Origin: Prevotellaceae bacterium
Lineage (GTDB): Bacteria; Bacteroidota; Bacteroidia; Bacteroidales; Paludibacteraceae
DNA length: 25,475 bases
Assembly: GCA_031270565.1 (NCBI GenBank)
Contig: JAISXJ010000009.1
Location: forward strand, 1 to 25,475
Reading direction: 5' to 3'
Positions 7,153 to 16,900 of the stretch are shown here, in pieces. The position numbers were made by a program, and so were the translations under genes. Every line of letters begins with the position of its first letter. The first letter of the stretch is position 1. The notes under the pieces are model-generated. The model ran no database searches. It saw nothing but the letters and a program-made list of their open reading frames with translations, and was not told the origin of the DNA.

Positions 7153-7185
7153 TGCCTGTTCTGTCCCTTTAAACCTGTCTGCAAA

Positions 7186-7755
7186 ATGTGTACTCTACCC
7201 CATTCATTGATAACTATTGAACGCATGTTCCCTGTTTGCAGGCACGGCGGTTCTGTTTTTACCGTTGATTATAGTTTTGTTGAAAGTCCTTTTGGAGAAA
7301 TAATTATAGCCTCCACAACAACAGGAATCTGTTATCTGGCATTTGTTGACGGCAGGGACGCCGCTCAGAGCCGGTTAAGCAGACTGTTTCCCGATGCCGA
7401 TTGCCGTGAGCTGTCCAACGAAATACATCGGGATGCCCTGCGCCTGATAACGCAGGCTGACAGCACATCGACACCGTTAACCCTGCATCTGCGGGGTACC
7501 GATTTTCAACTGGCGGTATGGGAAACGCTTTTAAAAATTCCTTTTGGGCAACTGAAAACCTACGGAGAAATTGCCGCAGCGCTGCATCGTCCGAAAGCTT
7601 ATCGGGCGGTAGGCAATGCTGTTGGCGATAATCCTGTTGCCGTGCTGATACCCTGTCATCGGGTTATTCTTTCTTCCGGCGGAATGGGCGGCTACCGTTG
7701 GGGCGTTCACCGCAAAGCGGCAATTCTTCGCAGGGAAGGAGTAGTTATCAACTGA
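7186..7755 (+). CDS. ogt: Methylated-DNA--protein-cysteine S-methyltransferase
   Basis: This is a suicide repair enzyme that moves the alkyl group from O6-methylguanine (and O4-methylthymine) to its own cysteine. The active-site motif PCHRV is present with Cys157 (numbering from 7186). The DNA-binding winged helix region GQLKTYGEIAAAL and the arginine-finger block RAVGNAVGDNP lie before it, and GGYRWGVHRKAAIL follows. The N-terminal domain begins around VESPFGEII. An alternative start at 7225 would remove 13 residues of no clear family value; I cannot decide between them. No Ada-type DNA-binding domain is fused. Spacing is 33 bases from the previous gene and 28 to the next, so it is probably part of the same transcript. 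Confidence 0.92.
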   Translation: MCTLPHSLITIERMFPVCRHGGSVFTVDYSFVESPFGEIIIASTTTGICYLAFVDGRDAAQSRLSRLFPDADCRELSNEIHRDALRLITQADSTSTPLTLHLRGTDFQLAVWETLLKIPFGQLKTYGEIAAALHRPKAYRAVGNAVGDNPVAVLIPCHRVILSSGGMGGYRWGVHRKAAILRREGVVIN

Positions 7756-7783
7756 CCATTCTTTATGATTTAAAACTGTTGTT

Positions 7784-8152
7784 ATGAAGCTTTTTTTCAA
7801 AAAACTGTGGGTAAGTTTTGGTTGTGCATTGCGTGGCTGGATGTGGGCATTGCGCAACGAACGTAATATGAAAATTCATACGGCAGTAACGCTCTGCGTA
7901 ACCGCAGCGGGATTTATTCTGAAAATAACATCCCTCGAATGGATTGCCATTCTCATCTGTATCGGGCTGGTGTTCTCTGCGGAACTGCTTAACACCGCCA
8001 TTGAACAGCTGTCCGACTTCGTCGAGCCGAACATGCATCCGAAGGTCGGCATCATTAAGGACATCGCTGCCGCAGGGGTATTCATTTGCGCTATTATTTC
8101 GGTTATAACAGGTATCATTGTCTTTGTTCCCAAAATAATGTCGCTGTTATGA
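7784..8152 (+). CDS. dgkA: Diacylglycerol/undecaprenol kinase family membrane protein
   Basis: This is a 122-residue inner-membrane lipid kinase. The family signature is clear: NERNMKIHTAV (24-34), SAELLNTAIEQLSDFVEP (66-83) and KVGIIKDIAAAGVFI (86-100), with three hydrophobic segments. Enzymes of this family phosphorylate diacylglycerol or, in many bacteria, undecaprenol for cell-wall carrier recycling; the substrate cannot be told from sequence. Its stop overlaps the start of comF in an ATGA arrangement (8149-8152), indicating translational coupling. Confidence 0.92.
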   Translation: MKLFFKKLWVSFGCALRGWMWALRNERNMKIHTAVTLCVTAAGFILKITSLEWIAILICIGLVFSAELLNTAIEQLSDFVEPNMHPKVGIIKDIAAAGVFICAIISVITGIIVFVPKIMSLL

Positions 8153-8844
8153 AACTGAAAACGGTTATCAAACATCTTGTAGCGCTTTTTTATCCGGATA
8201 TGTGTCTCGCCTGCGAACAGCTGCTGCTCTCCGGCGAACAGTATCTTTGTTCCGATTGCCTGTTACGGATGCCGCGAACACAATTGCACGATATTCCGAA
8301 TAATCATCTTGAACAGCGTTTTGCCGGAAAAGTCCGTTTCGACGGCGTTACGGCGTTTTATTATTACAATCAGGAGTCGCCATTTCAGAACATTATTCAC
8401 AAACTTAAATACAGGCAGGGGAAGCATATCGGCTATATTATGGGACAGTATGCGGCTGCCGAATTAGCTGACTCCGTCCGTTTTGCTCATTTCGATGCTC
8501 TTGTGCCCGTGCCGCTTCATCCCAATAAATTAAAACGGCGCGGATACAATCAGAGCGCCGTTATTGCCGAAGGACTATCGGCGTTTATGAAAATTCCGGT
8601 GGATGAAACAAATCTTTACCGCAAAATTGAGAATCCGACACAGACAAAAAAAACGGCAATCGAACGCTGGAAGAATACCGAAGGCATTTTTGCCGTACAT
8701 CATCCCGAAGCCTATACCGACAAACGGCTGTTGCTGATTGATGATGTGCTTACCACAGGGGCGACCATCACCGCGTGCCTGCAGGCAATCAATGCCGTCT
8801 GCAATGCGCGTGTATCGGTATTTACCGTTGCTGCAGTTCCCTAA
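8149..8844 (+). CDS. comF: ComF family phosphoribosyltransferase-like protein
   Basis: This is a 231-residue ComF/GntX-type protein. The N-terminus has a four-cysteine zinc site (Cys19, Cys22, Cys34, Cys37). The C-terminal half is a phosphoribosyltransferase fold with the PRPP loop LLIDDVLTTGAT (195-206) and the family block ALVPVPLHPNKLKRRGYNQS (117-136). In naturally transformable bacteria ComF helps take up single-stranded DNA; in other bacteria its role is less clear. The start at 8149 is chosen because it overlaps the dgkA stop and gives the proper ComF N-terminus; the frame is open to 8086 without homology. Confidence 0.9.
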   Translation: MKLKTVIKHLVALFYPDMCLACEQLLLSGEQYLCSDCLLRMPRTQLHDIPNNHLEQRFAGKVRFDGVTAFYYYNQESPFQNIIHKLKYRQGKHIGYIMGQYAAAELADSVRFAHFDALVPVPLHPNKLKRRGYNQSAVIAEGLSAFMKIPVDETNLYRKIENPTQTKKTAIERWKNTEGIFAVHHPEAYTDKRLLLIDDVLTTGATITACLQAINAVCNARVSVFTVAAVP

Positions 8845-8853
8845 TAATGCTGT

Positions 8854-9936
8854 ATGATGATAGTCTTTGCATATATTATTATCGGTCTTTATGCTGTTTT
8901 CGTTCTTGTTTGTGCGGGAGCGTGGCGTCGGCGCAAACCCTTTACGGCAACTCCTCGTACCAAACTGCCGTCACTGGCGGTGGTTGTCTGCTGCCGCAAC
9001 GAGCAGGAACGTATTCCTGCGCTCTTACAGTCGCTCTCAGGACAGATTATGCAGGCTCAGGAGGTGATTTTTGCCAATGACCACTCCACCGACCGCACAG
9101 AGGAGTTACTCACGAACTTTGCCGCGAACTATCAACATGTCAAACTCTTCAACTGTACGGGACTGGGGAAGAAGAACGCCCTTAGGGAAGCCATTGAGCG
9201 CACCGGCAGCAATCTGATTTTTTGTACCGATGCCGACTGTATTCTGCCGCAGAATCATCTTGCTATCATTAAAAATTATATGGCTGCACATCAATGCGGT
9301 CTCCTGATTGGCGGCGTAAAGCTTGCTCACTCGGACAAACTCTTTGAGCGGTTGCAGGCTGCCGAATTTGCCTCGTTGATAGCGGCAACAGCAGGCGCTG
9401 CTATGGCGGCAATGCCGATTATGTGTAACGGTGCAAATCTCACGTTCACTCGCGCCGTCTGGCAAGCAGGCAAAGAGCATCTTAACGATGACGAACTTTC
9501 CGGTGATGATGTATTTTTGCTGCATCACGCCAAGCGAAGCACAAAGATTGACTTTCTCAAAGCGCCGGACGCTTTTGTTACCACTACTGCCTCAACGTCA
9601 CTCCTATCCTTTTTTGAACAGCGCAAGCGGTGGAGTTCCAAGAGCCGTGCATACGCCGACCCGCAAACAGTTACGGTAGCAGGCTTGGTTTTTCTGGTGG
9701 CGGCGCTGCAGGTTGGGTTCGGCTTTGCCGCAATCTTTTTGCCGACGCTGTGGACTGTAACGGTATTGATGTTTTGCCTGAAATTTCTGACAGACTGCCT
9801 GTTGCTTGTACCGTTTCTGCGCTTCTCCAAACAGGAAAAACTGATACCCTTGCTGCTGCCGGTGGCACTACTCTACCCTTTCTACATTATTCTAACTGCC
9901 ATTGCCGGATTATTCGGACAGGTACGATGGAGATAA
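8854..9936 (+). CDS. Membrane glycosyltransferase family 2
   Basis: This is a 360-residue processive-type GT2 enzyme. A membrane segment at residues 2-22 is followed by the GT-A domain: VVVCCRNEQERIP (43-55), the nucleotide-metal motif DAD (126-128), the acceptor/catalytic GDD (217-219) and the QRKRW motif (256-260) shared with cellulose and hyaluronan synthase-like enzymes. Two to three hydrophobic segments close the protein. It would use a nucleotide sugar in the cytoplasm to glycosylate a lipid or growing glycan at the inner membrane. The sugar and product are not evident. It is the last gene of the row starting at 5413. Confidence 0.88.
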   Translation: MMIVFAYIIIGLYAVFVLVCAGAWRRRKPFTATPRTKLPSLAVVVCCRNEQERIPALLQSLSGQIMQAQEVIFANDHSTDRTEELLTNFAANYQHVKLFNCTGLGKKNALREAIERTGSNLIFCTDADCILPQNHLAIIKNYMAAHQCGLLIGGVKLAHSDKLFERLQAAEFASLIAATAGAAMAAMPIMCNGANLTFTRAVWQAGKEHLNDDELSGDDVFLLHHAKRSTKIDFLKAPDAFVTTTASTSLLSFFEQRKRWSSKSRAYADPQTVTVAGLVFLVAALQVGFGFAAIFLPTLWTVTVLMFCLKFLTDCLLLVPFLRFSKQEKLIPLLLPVALLYPFYIILTAIAGLFGQVRWR

Positions 9937-10275
9937 ATATCTGCTAAAAGCAATGAAAAATATTCTTTTAGAGTTTAGAGTGTAGTTATTTTGCCCGTTA
10001 GGGCATAAATATCAATAGAAAAACAGAACACAGATGACACAGATTCAACAGATAAACGCCAGATTTCTATCTGTGAAAATCGTGTCTAATCTGCGGTATC
10101 AGTGTTCAAAAATAATTTAGCCACAAATACACGAATAACGAATAACTACACTCTACACTCTAAAAACTACACTCTGATAACTGAAAACTGACAACTATTA
10201 AAAAGCAATAATTACACCTTTTTATCGTTTTCTTTTTCCACGTTACCGACATTCAATATTTACGCATTAAGAAGC
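9937..10275. repeat. Repeat-rich intergenic region before ruvA
   Basis: No gene is seen. Bases 9989-10040 match the reverse complement of 25357-25408 at 50 of 52 positions and contain the small hairpin GCCC-GTTA-GGGC (9993-10004). Bases 10084-10112 match window bases 1-29. Bases 10131-10198 are built from short phrases (aataacgaataac, actacactctacactc, gataactgaaaactg) that also occur near 5350 and 181. The region looks like accumulated dispersed repeats. Confidence 0.7.
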
Positions 10276-10276
10276 A

Positions 10277-10309
10277 TTTGTACAACTCAATTGCATATAT
10301 TACCTTTGT
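10277..10309 (+). promoter_or_regulatory. Promoter for ruvA-sprA
   Basis: TTTG at 10277-10280 and TACCTTTGT at 10301-10309 are separated by 20 bases, matching the Bacteroidota -33/-7 arrangement. The -7 box ends 49 bases before the ruvA ATG. This is the best complete promoter in the window. Confidence 0.75.
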
Positions 10310-10358
10310 CGGCAACATTTTCAGCGTATAATATGTACCGGATTGACATTATTTGTTT

Positions 10359-10937
10359 ATGATAGACTATATAAAAGGAGAAATAACCGACCTTTCGCCG
10401 ACATTTGTGGTGGTAGAGGCAAACGGCATCGGCTATTTTGTTCATATTTCGTTGCCGTCCTACTCAGAACTGCTCACCCGTCAAAGCGCCAAACTCTACA
10501 TCTACGAGGCGATGCGCGAAGACGCGTGTACCCTGTACGGCTTTCTGACACAAAACGAACGCACGCTGTTTCTATATCTGATTTCCGTATCGGGCGTAGG
10601 GGCTAATACGGCACGTATGATTCTCTCTTCGCTTTCTCCCGCCGAACTGCAGCAAGCCATCCTGAGCGAAAATGTGGCGCTTCTCAAAAATGTGAAAGGT
10701 ATCGGGTTGAAAACAGCGCAACGCATCATACTTGACCTCAAAGATAAGGTCATACGCACCGATGTTGGCGCAGACACGCCTCTCACCGACCATTCCGTGA
10801 AAGCCGAAGCGGTTTCGGCGCTTGTGATGCTTGGTTTTCAGCAGAGCGGCGTCCTCAAAGTGGTGGAAAAACTCTACGGTCAAAACCCTGCGCTGACGGT
10901 GGAACAGTTAATAAAACAGGCTTTACAGCAACTTTAG
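10359..10937 (+). CDS. ruvA: Holliday junction branch migration protein RuvA
   Basis: This is a 192-residue DNA-binding subunit of the RuvAB motor, which moves Holliday junctions during recombination and repair. The N-terminal OB fold starts MIDYIKGEITD and includes NGIGYFVHI. Two helix-hairpin-helix motifs follow: FLYLISVSGVGANTA and LLKNVKGIGLKTAQRIILDLKDK. The C-terminal domain III that regulates RuvB is present (EAVSALVMLGFQ to the end). Start 10359 is chosen over the in-frame TTG at 10353 because the family begins at MI-. The pairing with sprA downstream (27 bases) is the common order in Bacteroidota. Confidence 0.96.
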   Translation: MIDYIKGEITDLSPTFVVVEANGIGYFVHISLPSYSELLTRQSAKLYIYEAMREDACTLYGFLTQNERTLFLYLISVSGVGANTARMILSSLSPAELQQAILSENVALLKNVKGIGLKTAQRIILDLKDKVIRTDVGADTPLTDHSVKAEAVSALVMLGFQQSGVLKVVEKLYGQNPALTVEQLIKQALQQL

Positions 10938-10964
10938 TTATTTGTCAACTTGTCTTTTTTGTCG

Positions 10965-13900
10965 ATGAACAGCTTTGGGAAAATCGGACTGGCGTTATTA
11001 AGCGTTGGAATAGGATACGGGTCATTGGGAGCCTTGCGCCCTGATGACGACCCGTCGCCAGTTGCCGGCGCCGAATCGGAAACGCCTCCCTCCCCCAATG
11101 ATACAACAACCATTCAGCCACTCTTTGACGTCCGAACGTATAATCCCGTTACATATAACGACCTGAAACAACAATATCCCATCGACCTGAAAGACCCTTC
11201 CAATGTTCGCACCGAAGTAACGTATGACTTTGCCACCAACACTTACAGTATGGTAACCAAAGTCGGCGATATGGTGATTTCAACGCCATTCGTATTGTCT
11301 GCGGAAGAATATATGACCTACACCGAAGAGCAGACAATGCAAAGCTACTGGCACCAAAAGAATAACGAAGCACAATCGAAGTTTGAAGATAAATTCAATC
11401 TCACGGATATGAAGTTCAGTCTTGGTCCGGCAGATAAGCTCTTCGGGCCGGGCGGCGTACAGGTGAAGATGCAAGGGTCGGCAGAGTTGATTTTTGGCGT
11501 TATCCGTAACCGCGTCGATAACTGGTCGCTCTCCGAAAGACTGCGTAAAACCACCACTTTCGACTTCGACCCGAAAATACAAATCAGTATTGATGCCAAA
11601 GTAGGCGACAAAATTAAATTTAATACAAACTATAACACCGAAGCAACTTTTGACTTCGACAAGCAAATGTTGAAACTCGGTTACGACGGCAAAGAGGATG
11701 AGATAGTCAAAAAGATAGAAGTCGGCAACGTCTCCATGCCGTTAAGCGGTACGTTGATACGGGGCAGTTCGTCGCTGTTCGGCATCAAAACCGACCTTCA
11801 ATTCGGTAAACTGACCGTGTCGGCGGTGGTCTCGCAGCAGCAGGCGTCAAGCCAATCGGTGAGTACCAACGGCGGTACGCAAACAATAGATTTTGACATC
11901 CCCGGAGATGCCTACGATGAAAACAGGCACTACTTCCTTTCACAGTTTTTTCGCGAAACATACGACCACAATATGGCGCAACTGCCCCATATCACCTCCG
12001 GCATCACCATCAACCGCATCGAAGTCTGGGTTACCAACAAGCGTAGCCATTTCGACCAGGCGCGAAACATCATAGCCTTTGCCGATTTAGCCGAGCCGTC
12101 AACACTCAACAGCCACTACTGGGCAACTTACGCCCACACCCTTCCCGACAACCGAGCTAACTCCCTCTACAGCGAGATACAGACAATTCCGGACATTCGC
12201 CAGATACAGCAATTTACAACGCTGATGAACGACCGATTTTCAACAACCGGCATTATCGGCGGCGAGGATTACGAAAAGATAGAGAGCGCCCGCCGTCTGG
12301 ACGCTTCGGAATATACGCTCAATCAAACATCCGGTTTTATCTCCTTGAAAAATGCACTTAATGCCGATGAAGTGCTGGCAGTGGCATTTGAATATATGGT
12401 TGGCGGCAAAGCCTATCAGGTAGGTGAATTTTCTACCGATGCCTCCATCTCGCCCCCCTCTTCACTGATAGTGAAACTGCTCAAGGGAACGGCTATCTCT
12501 CCCCACAATACCGTGTGGGACTTGATGATGAAAAACGTCTATTCGCTTGGCGCAACCTCTATACAGCAAGAGAATTTTAAATTGCAGGTAGTCCATAAAA
12601 ATGATTCTACAGGCGTTTATCTCAATTATATTCCGGCAGGCAATATCAAAAACAGAACGCTGCTAAAGGTGATGAACCTTGACCGTCTTGATGAATACAA
12701 CAATGCCCGTCCCGATGGACGATTCGATTTTGTGGAGGGTTATACCATCCTCTCATCTATGGGGCGCATCATTTTTCCGGTAATTGAACCGTTTGGACAT
12801 CATTTAGCGCAGGCGATAGGCACTTCCGACAGCACAAAATATTATTTTCAGGAACTCTACGATTCTACGCGCGTAGTGGTAAGCGAACTGTCGGATAAAA
12901 ATAAATTCCGGCTCACGGGGCAGTATCAGGGGACATCTTCTTCGGAAATCAGTTTGAATGCGATGAATGTGCCGCGCGGTTCGGTGGTTGTCTCTGCGGG
13001 AGGAATCAAGCTGGTAGAAAATGTTGACTATTCCGTTGACTATATTTTAGGCAGGGTAACGATTCTCAATCAGGCGTTGCTGTCGTCAAATACGCCGATT
13101 GACGTTCAGCTGGAAAGTCAGGATATGTTCAATTTGCAGCGTAAAACGCTTGTTGGCGCACATCTGGAATATGCTTTCTCCAAAGATTTGTCGGTTGGAG
13201 GGTCTATTATGCACCTCTCAGAAATGCCGATTGTTACCAAAACGATGATGGGCACAGAGCCTATCTCCAATACCGTCTGGGGATTAAATGCCGCCTACCG
13301 CAAAGATGCGCAATGGCTCACAACTGCCATTGACAAATTGCCGTTGCTGAATGCCACCGCCCCTTCCAGTATTAATTTTAATGCCGAAGTGGCGCAGATG
13401 ATACCCGGACACCGTAAACTGAAAAACAACCCGGGTTATGCCTACCTTGATGATTTTGAAGCAACCGAAACAGCCATAAGTCTTGGTTATCCTTTCTACT
13501 GGGGTCTGGCAAGTACGCCCAGCGATGGCGACGCCGGAGCGCTCTTTCCGGAGGCTGTCCTGTCGGACAATATTGACTACGGCAAAAATCGCGCGCTGCT
13601 GTCGTGGTACACGATTGACAACAGCGTTTTCAATCGTAGCAACGCTTCCACTCCGGCACACATTCGCAATAACAGAGATTTGCAGTCAAACCATCTGACA
13701 CGCGAAGTGGACATGCGCGAAATATATCCCAATCGAGAAAGTCTCACCGGACAGTCGCAGATTCTCTCGGTGCTGAACGTGAGCTATTATCCCGCCGAGC
13801 GCGGTCCATATAATTTGGACGTTGCAGGGCTGAATCCCGCCGACGGACGTCTGCTCAATCCACGCCAGCGCTGGGGAGGCATGATGCGAAAACTCGAAAG

Positions 13901-16900
13901 CAGCAACTTTGAACAGGCAAACATCGAATATATTGAGTTTTGGCTGATGGACCCCTTTGTCAATGATACCGCCAATACCATGACGGGAGGCGACCTCTAT
14001 CTTAATCTCGGAGATATTTCGGAGGATGTTCTCAAAGACGGAAAGAAATTTTTTGAGAATGGTATGCCCGCTAACGGCGACACCATTCAAACCCAAACAA
14101 CCGTCTGGGGACGTGTGCCAACTGCCCAATCGACAGTCTTAGCCTTTTCCGCAGACGCCAACGCCCGCGAATATCAAGATGTCGGCTTCAACGGACTGCG
14201 AACAACGGATGAGTTTACATTCCCCGCTTACAAAAATTATCTGGCAAACTTACGCGCCGTTCTGTCGCCTGCGGCGCTCTCTGCTATGGAAGGCGACATG
14301 TTTTCGCCGTTAAATGACCCCGCAGGCGATAATTACCACTATTATCGCGGCTCGGATTATGACGCACGGGAACTGTCTATTTTGGAGCGTTATAAACGGT
14401 ATAGTAATCCCGAAGGAAATTCGCCCGATGCCTCCAAAACAGACGAAACCTATTCCACCTCCGCCTCAACAACGCCGGATGTAGAGGATATTAATCAGGA
14501 CAATACGCTGAACGAATATGAAAAATATTACCGGTATCGCGTATCGTTACGAAAAGCAGATATGACTGTCGGGCAAAATTTTATTACGGACAGAATAGAC
14601 GCCTCAGTGGAACTTAAAAACGGCAATACCGAAACGGTCAGCTGGTATCAGTTTAAAATTCCCATTCGGGAATATGAAAAAAAAGTAGGTGCGGTACGTG
14701 ACTTCAAATCCATTCGCTTTATACGGATGTTTATGACAGATTTTGAAGATGAAATGCATTTGCGTTTCGGAACGCTGGAACTTGTGCGCGGTGAATGGCG
14801 CAAATACACAAAAGACCTTTATCCGTTCGACAAGCCTCCCACCTCTGCCGGTTCGTTGGATGTTTCCTCTGTGAATATTGAAGAGAATACAAATAAAACT
14901 CCTGTCAATTATGTTCTCCCTCCGGGCGTAACGCGCGAAACAGACCCCAGCCAGCCGCAACTCCGTCAGCAAAACGAACAGGCTATGGTTATGAAAGTTT
15001 TTGACCTCTCTTCGGGTGATGCACGTGCTGTTTATAAAAATCTTAACTACGACATGCGGCAATATCGCCGTCTGCAAATGTTTGCTCACGCCGAAAAACT
15101 GATTGACGACCCGGGGGCATTGACCGATTATGAATTGTCGGCATTCATCCGTCTTGGAAGTGACCAGATTGCCAACTATTACGAATACGAAATACCTCTC
15201 AGTCTTACCGCGCCGGGCTTATACACCGAAGCGTCGGCAGATAAGGTGTGGCCAGAGAGCAATATGTTCAATTTTCCGCTTGACCTGCTGACAGATATAA
15301 AAAAGCACCGAAATAAAGTCCGAAACGCCGACGGGTCGCCGGTCGCTATGTCTCAGCCTTATTTTGAATACGACCCCGAAAAGCCGCAAAACAAAATAAC
15401 CATTGTCGGCAACCCGAATCTGGGCGAAGTGGAGACAATTATGGTAGGCGTCAGAAACAACGGACGTGATACCAAATCGGGCGAGGTGTGGATTAATGAA
15501 CTGCGGCTGACAGACTATAACGAAGATGGCGGCTGGGGAGCGCTGGGAAATCTCTCCATCGGGCTGTCTGATATAGGCTCGGTTAATGTTTCGGGACATA
15601 CGGAAACCACCGGATTCGGAGGAGTAGAACAAAACCTGAACGAACGGCGACTGGATGATTATTACCAGTTCAATTTTGCCGCATCGTTCGAGGCGGGGCG
15701 TTTTTTTCCGGAAAAAGCCAACATCCGCATCCCGCTTTATTATTCCTATTCGGTAACAAATACCAAACCCAAATACAATCCGCTCGACCAGGACGTGCTT
15801 CTTGTTGACGCCGTCGCAAATTTTGACTCCCAGACAGCAAAAGATTCCCTGCTGGCGCTGGCGCAGACGCGCACCATTACCAAAAGTTTCAATGTAACAA
15901 ATGTCAAAGTGGACAAACGGGGCAAAAGTCCGCACGTTTACGACCCTGCCAATTTCTCCGTTTCATACGCCTATAACCAGACGCAGGCGCTTGACCCCGA
16001 AACAGAACGTAATGCCACTGACAATCATACAGGGTCGTTCAATTACAATTTCGCTACCGCCCCAACACCATGGGAGCCGTTTAAGAAGTCGAAAAGCCTC
16101 AGCAGTCCGATGTGGAAAATCATCAAGGAGTTTAACCTGAACTGGCAGCCAAGTATGATTGCTTTTGCTGTCAATGTTAACAGGGTCTATTCCGAAACAC
16201 AGTTGCGCGACCTGGAAGGCTCTATGCGTATCGACCCTCACGACGCATCCAATGCGCTACTCTCATCAAGCAAACAGTTTGTCTGGGACAGGAATTTTGA
16301 ATTTCGCTATGAGCTGACCCGCGCTCTGAAATTCTCTTTTAGAAGCGCTACAAACTCCCGAATTGATGAAACCATGTATTCGCCCGTTAATAAAGAACTT
16401 TTCCCTGACGAGTACAAAAACTGGAAAGATACCGTTACGCAAAGTCTGCGCAAACTCGGCACGCCCCTCGCCTATCAGCAGCAAGCAACGGCATCGTGGG
16501 CGATTCCGATTGATAAAATCCCTTTCCTCGACTGGATTACCGCCACAGCCTCCTATAACGCCACCTACAGCTGGACGCTGGGAGCCAATACTGCCTCCGA
16601 CATCAATCTTGGAAACGTTATATCCAATGTTAATGTTCGGCAAATTGACGGCACGATGCGCTTAGAGGCGCTCTACGGCAAATCAAAATTCCTGAAAGAG
16701 ATTAATACACGTTTTGCCGCAACCAGAAAACCCGCTTCCACAACACGTTTCAAGTCAAAAACATTCTCCCAAAATGTTTCTGTAAACAAAAAAGAGGAAG
16801 TCATTATCAAACACAATATGAACTCCACCACCGTCAAGGTAACGGTTGTGGATGCAAAGGGAAGAAACGCGCGCCTCCTGCACAAGGTTATTGATATGAA

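Noticed and set aside
15219..15935. 238-codon minus-strand frame inside sprA
   Set aside because: It is opposite the intact sprA frame, is Cys/Phe-rich with no recognisable motif, and is one of many such shadows in this gene.
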